Source of the DNA: an uncultured Pelagibacteraceae bacterium
GTDB taxonomy: Bacteria > Pseudomonadota > Alphaproteobacteria > Pelagibacterales > Pelagibacteraceae
Length of the DNA: 41,984 bases
NCBI GenBank assembly: GCA_902603905.1
Contig: CACKWM010000007.1
Location: 1-41,984, forward strand
Direction of reading: 5' to 3'
In this document: piece after piece, positions 28,401-37,374 of the stretch
Numbering within the stretch: the stretch's first letter is position 1
Layout of the letters: every line of letters starts with the position of its first letter
Notes under the pieces: generated by a model
Told to the model about the DNA's origin: nothing
What the model saw: the letters and a program-made list of their open reading frames with translations, nothing else
Databases searched by the model: none
Program-made: the position numbers and the translations under genes

Positions 28401-29111
28401 TCATTGTTGTTTATTTTTCCACATTAAAAAAGTTAATAAATAAAAAGTTATAACACCTATAAAATAATTCCACTCTAATGCGTGTTTAAAAAATTTTAAG
28501 TTTAAATTTAAAAAATTATCTCCTGGCAAGCTTATTATAGGTACGGTAATCACCGCAACAACAATTAATAATGATACTAAAATAATTTTTAATTTTAAAT
28601 ACTTTAGATTAATATATTTTGCTATTTTATCTTTGAATGAATAAAAAGTTATAACTAAATAGGTTTGAGCAGAAATTTCAAAAATTATAAAAGATAACAT
28701 TACTACTCTTCTGAATAGTTTATAAAGATCATTATCAAATTTAATTCCTAAAAAAATTGAATGAAGAGTTAGCAAAATTGCCGATCCTACACCAAAGAAT
28801 AAAATACGTTTAATATTTTTATGATCTTTGTAAAAAAAAATTATTATATCTTTACTATAAATCCAATATTTAACTAATAAATAGGACGTAAAAAACATCG
28901 CTGGTTTAAATATTAAGTATGTTGGAAAAACTCTAGCTGTCCTACTAATTGAAGCTTGCCCATCAATGTATGGAATAGTGTTAATGAGCACATCCTGATC
29001 GTTAAACAATCCGTGAAATTTTGTAATAAGAATTAAACAAGTATTTAGGGCTATAAAGGGAACGATAAATACCCAAATACTAATGGATTTAACTTTTAAG
29101 ATTTTATCCAT
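28401..29111 (-). CDS. Six-helix membrane protein, possibly Frag1/DRAM/Sfk1-like
   Basis: A 236-aa integral membrane protein with about six helices. After the first helix there is a soluble loop containing YIDGQASISRTARVFPTYLIF, and this layout, helix then polar loop with a conserved ARxxPxYxIF-like end, is reminiscent of Frag1/DRAM/Sfk1 proteins. The similarity is by eye and weak. The gene lies 9 nt after a tiny basic ORF and 21 nt before DUF1015, on the same strand. Function unknown. Confidence 0.5.
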   Translation of the reverse strand: MDKILKVKSISIWVFIVPFIALNTCLILITKFHGLFNDQDVLINTIPYIDGQASISRTARVFPTYLIFKPAMFFTSYLLVKYWIYSKDIIIFFYKDHKNIKRILFFGVGSAILLTLHSIFLGIKFDNDLYKLFRRVVMLSFIIFEISAQTYLVITFYSFKDKIAKYINLKYLKLKIILVSLLIVVAVITVPIISLPGDNFLNLNLKFFKHALEWNYFIGVITFYLLTFLMWKNKQQ

Positions 29112-29120
29112 CAGTTTAAA

Positions 29121-29204
29121 CTATTTTTTTTTATTTTTTTTTCTTGCTCTTCTTTTTTTAGAGCCCATCTTTCTACGGCCTCTATGTTTTTTTGGGTATC
29201 CCAT
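29121..29204 (-). CDS. Very small, extremely basic peptide
   Basis: A 27-aa open frame beginning MGYPKKHRGRRKMGSKKRR, with about two thirds Lys or Arg and no acidic residue. AAAGGAG lies just before the ATG (GGAG-ATT-ATG), slightly closer than usual. The composition recalls tiny ribosomal proteins such as Thx or the mS38/AURKAIP1-type basic peptides, but there is no firm match. It is first in the minus-strand run leading to the membrane protein and serine genes. It could be a chance frame in A-rich DNA. Confidence 0.5.
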   Translation of the reverse strand: MGYPKKHRGRRKMGSKKRRARKKNKKK

Positions 29205-29284
29205 AATCTCCTTTATGTTATAATGTTGTTGACCTTATTGAAGGGATATAGCATTGTCGAAAAAACTTAGCAATTTTTTTTTAT

Positions 29285-30460
29285 ATGAGTAAAAATTTTA
29301 GAACATTTTTAAAGCATACAGCAAAAGATTATTACAATCAGTCAGTAAACCCTCCAGTTGTTAGAGCCTCAACAATTATCTTTAAGACAATGAATGAGCT
29401 CCGAAAAACTCAAGCTAAAGGTAAAAAAAACCCTACAGGGGGTCATTTTGATTACGGAAGACAGGGAACTTCAACAACATTCATTTTGCAAAAAATGCTA
29501 AAAGAAATGGAAGAATGCCATCATGTTTTTTTAACACCTACTGGTTTTGGTTCAGTTTTTTTATCTATTTTTAGCGTTGTTCGTCCTGGAGATGAAATTC
29601 TTGTAGCTGATCCAGTTTATTATCCAACACGACTTTTAACTGAAGATTTTCTTAAATCGTTTAATATTAAAACAATTTTTTATGATCCTCACAACTTAAA
29701 CACTTTAAATAGAAAAATTACAAAAAAAACAAAGTTAATTTATGTTGAAAATCCTGGAAGCAATTCATTTGACTTTCAAGATCTATCTAAAATAATTTCA
29801 TTTGCAAAAAAAAATAAATTATTTACAGCAATAGACAATACGTGGGCTACACCATATTTTTTAAAACCTATTAAATTAGGATTTGATATGTCTATTGTTT
29901 CAGCAACAAAATACTATTCAGGTCATTCTGATGTAATGGGTGGAAGCTTAGCTGTTAATAAAAAAGTTTTTAAGTACGTTGAAAAAGCAAATAAAATTAC
30001 AGGTTTAAGATTAGGACCTGATGATGCTTATCTTATAATACGGGGATTGAGAACGTTAGATGTTCGTTTGGACAAACATCAAGAAAATGCAAAAAAAATT
30101 GCAAGATTTTTATCTAAACAAAAAAAAGTAAAACTTTTATATCCTTATAAAAAAGGCTCATATAATTTTAAAATGTGGAAAAAATATTACTCAGGAGCAT
30201 CTGGACTAATGGGTATAACGATCAAAACAAAAAGTAAAAAATCTGTTCTTAAGTTTGTAAACTCATTAAAACTATTTGGATATGGTTATAGCTGGGGTGG
30301 TTTTGAAAGTCTTGCCTTACAGCAAGAATTTAGAGAATTAGGTAATAGAAATTTTTTAAATTTAGCAAAAGATGAACATTTAGTTAGATTACACATAGGC
30401 CTTGAAGATCCGAATGACTTAATTCAAGATTTGAAAAGATCTTTAAGGCACATTAAATGA
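29285..30460 (+). CDS. metC: Cystathionine beta-lyase or related Cys/Met-metabolism PLP enzyme
   Basis: A 391-aa member of the Cys/Met metabolism PLP family. FDYGRQGTSTTFILQKML, the TPTGFGSVFLSIFSVVRPGDEIL block, IDNTWATPYFLKP and the PLP lysine K209 in SATKYYSGHSDVMGG are all present. The sequence with GRQGTSTT and the following WGGFESL region favours cystathionine beta-lyase, which makes homocysteine; gamma-synthases or lyases are alternatives. No clear ribosome-binding site precedes the ATG. The MFS gene overlaps its end by 4 nt. Confidence 0.82.
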   Translation: MSKNFRTFLKHTAKDYYNQSVNPPVVRASTIIFKTMNELRKTQAKGKKNPTGGHFDYGRQGTSTTFILQKMLKEMEECHHVFLTPTGFGSVFLSIFSVVRPGDEILVADPVYYPTRLLTEDFLKSFNIKTIFYDPHNLNTLNRKITKKTKLIYVENPGSNSFDFQDLSKIISFAKKNKLFTAIDNTWATPYFLKPIKLGFDMSIVSATKYYSGHSDVMGGSLAVNKKVFKYVEKANKITGLRLGPDDAYLIIRGLRTLDVRLDKHQENAKKIARFLSKQKKVKLLYPYKKGSYNFKMWKKYYSGASGLMGITIKTKSKKSVLKFVNSLKLFGYGYSWGGFESLALQQEFRELGNRNFLNLAKDEHLVRLHIGLEDPNDLIQDLKRSLRHIK

Positions 30461-31677
30461 GTTCAGAAAAATTTGTTCCAAATAAAAATGCGCTAATAAC
30501 ATTAATAGCAGCATGTCTAGTAGTAATCATTTCATTGGGTATTAGACAGACCTTTGGCCTTTTCTTTTTTGATTTTGAAATAGATCTTGGTTGTACCCAA
30601 ACTGAATTTGGATTTGCTATGGGTATACAATTACTTTTTTGGGGATTGCTTGGACCTATTTTTGGAATAATTACAGATAAATATGGAGGAAGGATAGCTG
30701 TAATTATAGGTTTTTTATTTTATTTAGCTGGAATTTATTTTTTAAACTACGGACCTAACACTGGTTTTTGGTTTACTTTTGATATTGGAATTTTAATTGG
30801 AATTGGCCTTGGGGCAACGGCAATAAGCATCCCCGTTTCTATTGTAGCTAAACATTTTCCTTTAAATACCAGAACTATGGCAACTGGAATTGTTACAGCC
30901 GCAGGTTCTTTTGGATATTTTATATCTCCAATGTATACAAGGTATACGTTGCTTGAATTTGGATGGAATACAACATTAGTTATTTTTGGAATTATGGTAA
31001 TCGCTGGTTTGTTTGTTGCTTTCTTTTTATCAACACCAACAAAAGAATTTAATCAAGAATATGAGAACAAACAATCAGCCATGCAAGCAATAAAGGAAGC
31101 TTTTTCAAATAAAAGTTTTAATTATTTGACATTAGGCTTCTTTGTTTGTGGTTGGCATATAGCTTTAGTAGCAACCCATATTCCAATGCATATAAGAGAT
31201 AAAGGACTTGAAGATTGGACCGCAACAGCAATTTTAGCACTAATTGGATTATTTAATATTTTTGGAACTTTAAGCAGTGGATATTTAGCGACAAGGTTTA
31301 GTAAGAAGAAATTATTAAGTGCGATCTATTTACTAAGAGGTGTTTCGTTAATATATTTTGTTTTTATGCCACCTAGTGTAGTTAATGCACTAATTTTTGG
31401 AATAACCTTTGGATACCTTTGGTTAGCTACGGTTCCACCAACAAATGGAATTGTTGGTCACATCTTTGGAACAAAATATATTACTTTACTATATGGATTT
31501 GTCTTTTTAAGCCACCAGATTGGTTCATTTCTGGGATCATACTTAGGAGGATTATTTCACGATAAATATGGTTCGCTTGATTATGCTTGGTACATTTCTA
31601 TCGCTTTATCTTTATTTGCTGGCTTGATACATTTACCAATAAAAGAGAAAGCAATTGAGAGATTTCAACACGCATAA
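30457..31677 (+). CDS. Major facilitator superfamily transporter
   Basis: A 406-aa inner-membrane transporter with about twelve helices. The loop between helices 2 and 3 has GIITDKYGGRIAVIIGF, a variant of the MFS motif A, and the second half has SGYLATRFSKKKLL in the matching place. The early SLGIRQTFGLFFFDFEIDLG segment is typical of monocarboxylate-type MFS proteins. Substrate unknown. ATG overlaps the metC-like stop by 4 nt, which may hint at a sulfur-amino-acid or organic-acid substrate. Confidence 0.88.
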   Translation: MSSEKFVPNKNALITLIAACLVVIISLGIRQTFGLFFFDFEIDLGCTQTEFGFAMGIQLLFWGLLGPIFGIITDKYGGRIAVIIGFLFYLAGIYFLNYGPNTGFWFTFDIGILIGIGLGATAISIPVSIVAKHFPLNTRTMATGIVTAAGSFGYFISPMYTRYTLLEFGWNTTLVIFGIMVIAGLFVAFFLSTPTKEFNQEYENKQSAMQAIKEAFSNKSFNYLTLGFFVCGWHIALVATHIPMHIRDKGLEDWTATAILALIGLFNIFGTLSSGYLATRFSKKKLLSAIYLLRGVSLIYFVFMPPSVVNALIFGITFGYLWLATVPPTNGIVGHIFGTKYITLLYGFVFLSHQIGSFLGSYLGGLFHDKYGSLDYAWYISIALSLFAGLIHLPIKEKAIERFQHA

Positions 31678-32869
31678 AATAAAATTTAGTCGATATCTGG
31701 AAAAACTTTACAATTCAGATAAGCCATTAATTATTTATAAAGTAAATGATGGGTATAATTTATATACTGATTTTTCAAAAAAAATTATCTTAACAAATAA
31801 TAATATAAATAATTTTTTTAACTTATTTTCCAAAAAAAAAATTAATAGGGAAACAGATCTTTATATAGGTTTTTTTGGTTATGAAATTCTTTGTAACTTG
31901 CTAAATATAAAGATCAAAAATCAAAAAAAAATAAATTTTTATAAAGGAGTTTTCTATAAACCTGAAACATTAATCAAGATAAGAAAAGATATAAAAGTAA
32001 TTTCATCTAAAAAAAACCAAATTTATAAAAATTTTTTTTACAAAACAAAGATTTTGAGTCCATTTAAATTAAACATAAATTATAAAAAGTATAAAAAAAT
32101 ATTTGATTTATTTTCAAAAAAAATAAAACAAGGAGAAACATATCAAATTAAAATTTGCACAAAATACAAAAATAAATCTCAAATCAATCCAGTTAATTTT
32201 TTTTGGAAACTTATGAAGATCAATTCTTCGCCAGAATCATTTATGATTAGAGATAAAGATTTTTCTATAGTTAGTTGTTCTCCGGAAACATTAATAGATA
32301 AAAAAGGAAATAATATAATTACAAAACCAATAGCAGGCACACTTAAAAAGAGTAAAAGAATTAAAAAATTAAATGCCTTACAATTTTTTAGAAACAATGA
32401 CAAAGAAACAAAGGAACACAACATGATTGTCGATATGGAACGTAGTGATCTTTCGAGAATATGTAAAACAGGATCAGTAAAAATACTAAAACAAAAATAT
32501 GTAGAAGAATACAAACATCTTTTTCATTATGTGACTACAATACAAGGTAAACTTAAAAATAAAGTTAATATTAAAAGTATTATAAAATCAATGATGCCTG
32601 GAGGATCTGTTATAGGATGTCCTAAAATTAGAACTTTAGAACTTTTAAATAAACAAGAAACAGAGGATAGAAATATATTTACTGGAAGTTTTGGATTTAT
32701 AAAATTTAATCAAGATATGAGATTTAATATTATTATTAGATCTATTTTAAATTTTAAAAACACTTCTGAAATTTCAGCTGCATCTGGTGTAGTTTTAGAT
32801 AGTTCACCTAAAAAAGAATTTAGTGAAAATTTTATAAAAGCTAAATCACTATTGGAGTTGTACAAATGA
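31655..32869 (+). CDS. pabB: Aminodeoxychorismate synthase component I
   Basis: A 404-aa chorismate-binding enzyme forming 4-amino-4-deoxychorismate with the amidotransferase encoded next. Catalytic-region motifs are KQGETYQIKI, KPIAGTLKK (225-229), DMERSDLSRI and PGGSVIGCPKIRTLELL followed by RNIFTGSFGF, the latter being PabB-like. The PIAGT motif lacks the lysine of E. coli PabB (PIKGT) and is shared with TrpE. No in-frame ATG is available near the start; the TTG at 31655, inside the MFS gene (23-nt overlap), is the best candidate. Very Lys/Asn/Ile-rich. Confidence 0.82.
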   Translation: MRDFNTHKIKFSRYLEKLYNSDKPLIIYKVNDGYNLYTDFSKKIILTNNNINNFFNLFSKKKINRETDLYIGFFGYEILCNLLNIKIKNQKKINFYKGVFYKPETLIKIRKDIKVISSKKNQIYKNFFYKTKILSPFKLNINYKKYKKIFDLFSKKIKQGETYQIKICTKYKNKSQINPVNFFWKLMKINSSPESFMIRDKDFSIVSCSPETLIDKKGNNIITKPIAGTLKKSKRIKKLNALQFFRNNDKETKEHNMIVDMERSDLSRICKTGSVKILKQKYVEEYKHLFHYVTTIQGKLKNKVNIKSIIKSMMPGGSVIGCPKIRTLELLNKQETEDRNIFTGSFGFIKFNQDMRFNIIIRSILNFKNTSEISAASGVVLDSSPKKEFSENFIKAKSLLELYK

Positions 32870-33423
32870 TCTATATTATTGATCATCAGGACTCGTTCAC
32901 ATGGAATGTAGTACATCAATTTTCAAAATTTGATGATGTATATTGCTCAAATTATTTTGAAATAAATCAAAAAAAAATAGAACGATGCAATACAATTATT
33001 TTATCACCTGGACCAGGATCACCAAAAGATTACCCTTTGACATCTAAAATTTATAAAAAATACAAAGGGAACAAAAAAATAATAGGTATTTGCCTTGGTT
33101 ATCAACAAATCTTATTTAATGAAAAAGGAAAAATTATACAGCAAAAAAAAATTTACCATGGATATCAATCAAAAGTAAAAGTTACCAATGAAAGTAAATT
33201 ATTTAACAATAGTAAAACTTTTAAAGTTGGTAGATATCATTCTTTAAAATTATTTGAACCCTTTAAGTCAAATGATATAAAAATTTCAATGAGGTGTGCT
33301 AAAACAAATATTCCAATGGGTATAGAAGATTTAAAAAATAACGTTTATGGATTTCAATTTCATCCAGAATCTTTTTTAACAGAAAATGGCAATTTTATTA
33401 TTAAAAAAATCTTATCTGCATAA
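32866..33423 (+). CDS. pabA: Aminodeoxychorismate synthase component II (glutamine amidotransferase)
   Basis: A 185-aa class I glutamine amidotransferase that releases ammonia for PabB. It has IIDHQDSFTWNVVHQF at the start, LSPGPGSPKD, the nucleophile C76 in GICLGYQQIL (GYQ where GHQ is usual), and the His-Glu pair in FQFHPESF. ATG overlaps the pabB stop by 4 nt and the pabC start lies inside it. Could serve anthranilate synthase too, as PabA does in some bacteria. Confidence 0.9.
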   Translation: MIYIIDHQDSFTWNVVHQFSKFDDVYCSNYFEINQKKIERCNTIILSPGPGSPKDYPLTSKIYKKYKGNKKIIGICLGYQQILFNEKGKIIQQKKIYHGYQSKVKVTNESKLFNNSKTFKVGRYHSLKLFEPFKSNDIKISMRCAKTNIPMGIEDLKNNVYGFQFHPESFLTENGNFIIKKILSA

Positions 33424-34159
33424 AGATCTTAAAGAAATAAAATTTCATGATCTTTGGAACTCTTATGGAGTTTTTACAACAATGAGAGCTATTGGTAGAC
33501 CTGTCAAAATTTTATTTTTCAAAGAACATATTGAAAATTTATTAAAATCCATAAAAATTTATAAGATTAATAAAAAAAATATTAGAAAAAATATTCTTAA
33601 GTTAATTAAATTTAATTTAAACAAAAAAAAGAAATATGATCATTTGTTTAGAGTTGCAGTAAATAATAAAATAATATCAATTTCGTTAAGAAAAAGACCC
33701 AAACCAAAATCAAATTTTAGTCTGAAATTAATTAATTATAAAAGAATAGATCCAGAATATAAAAATTTAAAATATAAAAAAATTTTAAACTTTTTAAAAA
33801 AAATGGATACAACTAAATCAGATATAGCTCTATACAAAAATAATAAAATATTAGAAACCGGAACTTCTAATTTGCTATTCATTAAAAAAAACAAGATATA
33901 TTCCCCCAATAAAAACTTTTATAGTGGAACAACATTGAAATTTTTTAAAAAAAAAATTAAAAAAATAAAAAAAAGAAATATCTTAATTGACTCACTAAAC
34001 AAATATGATGAAATTATTGTTATTGGTTCAGGAAAAGGTGTTGTTTCAGTTAGCAATATTGAAAAATCAACTTGGAAAAGAAAAAGTTTAAAATACTATA
34101 GAATTTTATTAAAGATTTATCAAAAAGCTGTTACGAATTGCCCAAGATATATTGGTTGA
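33386..34159 (+). CDS. pabC: Class IV aminotransferase, aminodeoxychorismate lyase
   Basis: A 257-aa fold-type IV PLP enzyme. Recognisable parts are SYGVFTTMRAIGRPV near the start, the probable PLP lysine K129 in EYKNLKYKK, and ILETGTSNLLFIKKN with YSGTTLKFF. In this place after pabB and pabA it most likely splits aminodeoxychorismate to p-aminobenzoate and pyruvate. It begins inside pabA with a 38-nt overlap. The residues are extraordinarily rich in Lys and Ile, reflecting local AT content. A D-amino acid or branched-chain aminotransferase is a weaker alternative. Confidence 0.8.
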   Translation: MAILLLKKSYLHKDLKEIKFHDLWNSYGVFTTMRAIGRPVKILFFKEHIENLLKSIKIYKINKKNIRKNILKLIKFNLNKKKKYDHLFRVAVNNKIISISLRKRPKPKSNFSLKLINYKRIDPEYKNLKYKKILNFLKKMDTTKSDIALYKNNKILETGTSNLLFIKKNKIYSPNKNFYSGTTLKFFKKKIKKIKKRNILIDSLNKYDEIIVIGSGKGVVSVSNIEKSTWKRKSLKYYRILLKIYQKAVTNCPRYIG

Positions 34160-34209
34160 TCTATTATATTAACTATACTAGAAAACTAATTTACTAGGGG
34201 ATAAATTTA

Positions 34210-35010
34210 ATGATTACAACCAATCCATTTTCTATATTAGCAGAAACGGTGCCACCGATTTTAATGCAATGGTTTGTTATTACAATGGCAATATTAGTTA
34301 TTGTAGGAACCTTGGTTGATATTATTCATAAAAAAAATGTTAAATATTTTTTTGAAAATGCTAAAAAAGCTAAATTATCAGCAACTAAAACTTTAAATAC
34401 TACAGAAAGAATATCTGTAATTTCTAAAACGATTGTTAGTGATATTGCAACTACATCTGAATTAGGTGTTGGACAAAGAAGAGCAGCACATCTTCTTGGC
34501 ATGTATGGAACAATTATATTTTGGATTGGTTCAGTAATAATGATTTTTTGTTACGTTGATCCATCCTCAAATACTCCATCTGTATGGCCAATGGTTTGGC
34601 ATATGGGAGCCATAATGACGGTACTTGGAGGATCTTGGTTTTGGTTTTTTTTAAGAGTTGATGTATATTCAGAAGCTCAACCTTGGTACAGAATTATTAA
34701 AGCAGATTTATTCGTGCTTGCACTTATTGCATCTTCTTTATTTGGATTAATTTGGTCATTTTTACAATCTTTAAATTTAAGTGATCGATGGGATGATAAA
34801 GTATTTTTAGTTTTTTATATTGTATCTAACCTTGTACTATTTGGTGGTGTATATTGGTCAAAATTTGCCCATATGTTTTATAAACCAGGAGCAGCAATAC
34901 AAAAAAATTTAGCAGAAGCTGACGGTTCTAGAGATAACTTGCCACCACCAGCAGATGCACCTGAGCAATTTGGCCCAGGCATAAAAAGAGAAGAGCCAAA
35001 ACATTATTAA
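34210..35010 (+). CDS. aprM: Adenylylsulfate reductase membrane anchor subunit AprM
   Basis: A 266-aa membrane protein with about five helices and a proline-rich cytoplasmic tail (LPPPADAPEQFGPG). It precedes aprB and aprA, the arrangement called aprMBA in aerobic sulfur-oxidising bacteria and SAR11, where AprM replaces the QmoABC complex as link to the quinone or cytochrome pool. Histidines in the helices (HLLGMYG, VWHMGAIM, KFAHMF) could ligate haem. AGGGG lies about ten nt before the ATG. Confidence 0.88.
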   Translation: MITTNPFSILAETVPPILMQWFVITMAILVIVGTLVDIIHKKNVKYFFENAKKAKLSATKTLNTTERISVISKTIVSDIATTSELGVGQRRAAHLLGMYGTIIFWIGSVIMIFCYVDPSSNTPSVWPMVWHMGAIMTVLGGSWFWFFLRVDVYSEAQPWYRIIKADLFVLALIASSLFGLIWSFLQSLNLSDRWDDKVFLVFYIVSNLVLFGGVYWSKFAHMFYKPGAAIQKNLAEADGSRDNLPPPADAPEQFGPGIKREEPKHY

Positions 35011-35031
35011 TATGATACAGAAAAAATAAAT

Positions 35032-35502
35032 ATGTCAACTTTTGTATATATGACTCGCTGTGATGGATGTGGTCACTGTGTAGATATTTGTCCTTCAGAT
35101 ATTATGCACATTGATGAAACAATTAGACGTGCAAAAAATATTGAACCCAATTTTTGTTGGGAATGTTATTCATGTGTAAAAGCATGCCCAAATCATGCTA
35201 TTGATGTTAGAGGTTATGCCGACTTTGCTCCTATGGGTCATAGCGTAAGAGTTAGACGAGAAGAAGAAAAAGGAACAATATCTTGGAAAATTAAGTTCAG
35301 AAATGGAACGGTAAAAGATTTCGTATCTCCAATCACAACAAAACCTTGGGGTAAATTTATTCCAAAACTTGCTGAAGGCGATAAGCCAAATCAAGGAGAG
35401 ATCAATTCCCAAAGACTTTATTTAGAACCTGAAGGGTTAAACACTAAAAAAGAATTACCATCAGTACCTAAGGAGTCTTTTAAAAAAGGCGTTTATTATT
35501 AA
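35032..35502 (+). CDS. aprB: Adenylylsulfate reductase subunit beta
   Basis: A 156-aa iron-sulfur subunit with two [4Fe-4S] sites: C10, C13, C16, C20 (RCDGCGHCVDICP) and C42, C45, C48, C52 (FCWECYSCVKACP). The remainder wraps around AprA (SWKIKFRNGTVKDF). It passes electrons between the flavin of AprA and the membrane partner AprM. Separated from aprM by 21 nt and overlapping aprA by 1 nt. Three of its nine Arg codons are CGN, unusual against the AGA background. Confidence 0.96.
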   Translation: MSTFVYMTRCDGCGHCVDICPSDIMHIDETIRRAKNIEPNFCWECYSCVKACPNHAIDVRGYADFAPMGHSVRVRREEEKGTISWKIKFRNGTVKDFVSPITTKPWGKFIPKLAEGDKPNQGEINSQRLYLEPEGLNTKKELPSVPKESFKKGVYY

Positions 35503-37361
35503 TGGCTAAAATTAAAACTCATTATGAAGATTGTGATATTCTTGTTGTTGGTGGTGGAATGGCTGGTACTGGTGCTACATTTGAGGCTAGACACTGGGGA
35601 AGAGATTTAAAAATTATTTGTGTTGAAAAAGCTAATATAGACAGAAGTGGCGCTGTTGCTCAAGGCTTGTATGCAATTAACTGCTACATGGGCATGCAAT
35701 GGGATGAAAACCAACCAGAAGATCATGTACGTTACGCTCGTAATGATTTAATGGGAATGGTTCGAGAAGATCTTGGCTATGATATGGCTCGACACGTTGA
35801 TTCAACTGTACACATGTTTGATGAATGGGGATTGCCCATGATGAAAAATGAAAAAACTGGACGTTATCTTAGAGAAGGTAAATGGCAAATAATGATTCAC
35901 GGCGAAAGTTACAAACCAATTGTAGCTGAAGCAGCTAAAAAATCAGCAGACAAAATATACAATAGAATTATGATTACTCATTTACTAATGGACGAGACTA
36001 AAGAGAATAGAGTAGGTGGTGCGGTAGGTTTTAATATGCGTACGGGTGACTATTATGTGTTTAGGGCAAAAACTGTAATTGTAGCAGCTGGTGGAGCCTC
36101 ACATATATTTAAACCAAGAGCGGTAGGTGAAGGAATGGGAAGGACTTGGTATGCACCATGGAGCAATGGATCGGCGTATGCTTTGCCAATCGCAGTTGGT
36201 GCTAAAATGACTCAAATGGAAAACCGTATTGTTTTATGTAGATTTAAAGATGGTTATGGTCCAGTAGGAGCTTATTTCTTACATCTTAAAACTTATACTC
36301 AAAACGCTAATGGAGAGAATTACGAAAAAAAATGGTATGAGCATACAAAAAAACTTGTTGGAGAATATATTGATCATCATCCAACACCAACATGTTTGCG
36401 TAATCATGCTTTTATACAAGAAGTTGCTGCCGGTGGTGGCCCAATTCATATGGTCACTAAAGAAGCTTTTCAAGATCCTCACTTAGAAACAGTGGGTTGG
36501 GAAAATTTCCTTGGCATGACTGTTGGACAAGCAGTAGTCTGGGCATCTCAAAATATTGATCCAAAGTATACTAACCCAGAATTAACTACATCAGAACCAT
36601 ACGTTATGGGCTCTCATGCTACTTGTTCAGGAGCTTGGGTGAGTGGTCCAGAAGATCTTTCACCACCTGAATATTTTTGGGGTTATAATAGGATGTTAAC
36701 TATAGAAGGTCTTTTTGGAGCAGGAGATACTGTTGGAGGTAGTGCTCATAAATTTTCTTCAGGTTCTTTCACTGAAGGCCGATTAGCTGCAAAAGCTGCA
36801 GTCAAATATATACAAGAACAAAAAGCAGAAAATATTAATGTTACTGATAAACAGTGTGATGATTTTAAAAAAGCAATATATAAACCTTTAGACAAATACA
36901 CTGTTGGTCGAAACGAAATAACAGGAGGGACTGTTTCACCAAGTTATATTTCACCAATCCAAGGACTTCAACGTCTTCAAAAAATTATGGATGAGTATGT
37001 AGGTGGAATTACTTCTAATTATATGACTAATGGTAATATGCTTAAAAGAGCATTAGAATTATTAGAATGGCTACAAGAAGACTTAGAAAATGTTGGTGCT
37101 GAAGATTATCATCAACTAATGCGTGCTTGGGAATTAAAACATAGAACTCTTACTTCTCAATGTGTAACTGAACATACTATGTTTCGTGAAGAAACTCGTT
37201 GGCCTGGGTATTATTACAGAGGTGACTATTTAAAATTAGATGATGAGAACTGGCATTGCCTGACAGTATCCAGAAGAGATCCCAAGACAGGAAAGTTTAC
37301 TTTGGAAAAAGTTCCTGTGTATCATATTGTTGACGAAAAAGAGAAAAAAAAAGCATCTTAG
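35502..37361 (+). CDS. aprA: Adenylylsulfate reductase subunit alpha
   Basis: A 619-aa FAD subunit of APS reductase, here probably working in reverse to form APS from sulfite and AMP. The dinucleotide motif DILVVGGGMAGTGATFEAR, the NCYMGMQWDENQPEDHVRYA block, SHATCSGAWVSGPEDL and GGSAHKFSSGSFTEGRLAAK are typical. Full length for the family. By my hand count, 14 of its 30 Arg codons are CGT or CGA, whereas the xsc gene nearby has none in 23; this may reflect horizontal origin or high expression. No ATP sulfurylase is in the window. Confidence 0.96.
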   Translation: MAKIKTHYEDCDILVVGGGMAGTGATFEARHWGRDLKIICVEKANIDRSGAVAQGLYAINCYMGMQWDENQPEDHVRYARNDLMGMVREDLGYDMARHVDSTVHMFDEWGLPMMKNEKTGRYLREGKWQIMIHGESYKPIVAEAAKKSADKIYNRIMITHLLMDETKENRVGGAVGFNMRTGDYYVFRAKTVIVAAGGASHIFKPRAVGEGMGRTWYAPWSNGSAYALPIAVGAKMTQMENRIVLCRFKDGYGPVGAYFLHLKTYTQNANGENYEKKWYEHTKKLVGEYIDHHPTPTCLRNHAFIQEVAAGGGPIHMVTKEAFQDPHLETVGWENFLGMTVGQAVVWASQNIDPKYTNPELTTSEPYVMGSHATCSGAWVSGPEDLSPPEYFWGYNRMLTIEGLFGAGDTVGGSAHKFSSGSFTEGRLAAKAAVKYIQEQKAENINVTDKQCDDFKKAIYKPLDKYTVGRNEITGGTVSPSYISPIQGLQRLQKIMDEYVGGITSNYMTNGNMLKRALELLEWLQEDLENVGAEDYHQLMRAWELKHRTLTSQCVTEHTMFREETRWPGYYYRGDYLKLDDENWHCLTVSRRDPKTGKFTLEKVPVYHIVDEKEKKKAS

Positions 37362-37374
37362 AAACAAATAAGAA

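Noticed and set aside
31655..32869. Anthranilate synthase TrpE
   Set aside because: The PIAGT motif would fit, but length about 400 aa, PGGSVIGCPK, RNIFTGS and the pabA-pabC neighbours favour PabB.
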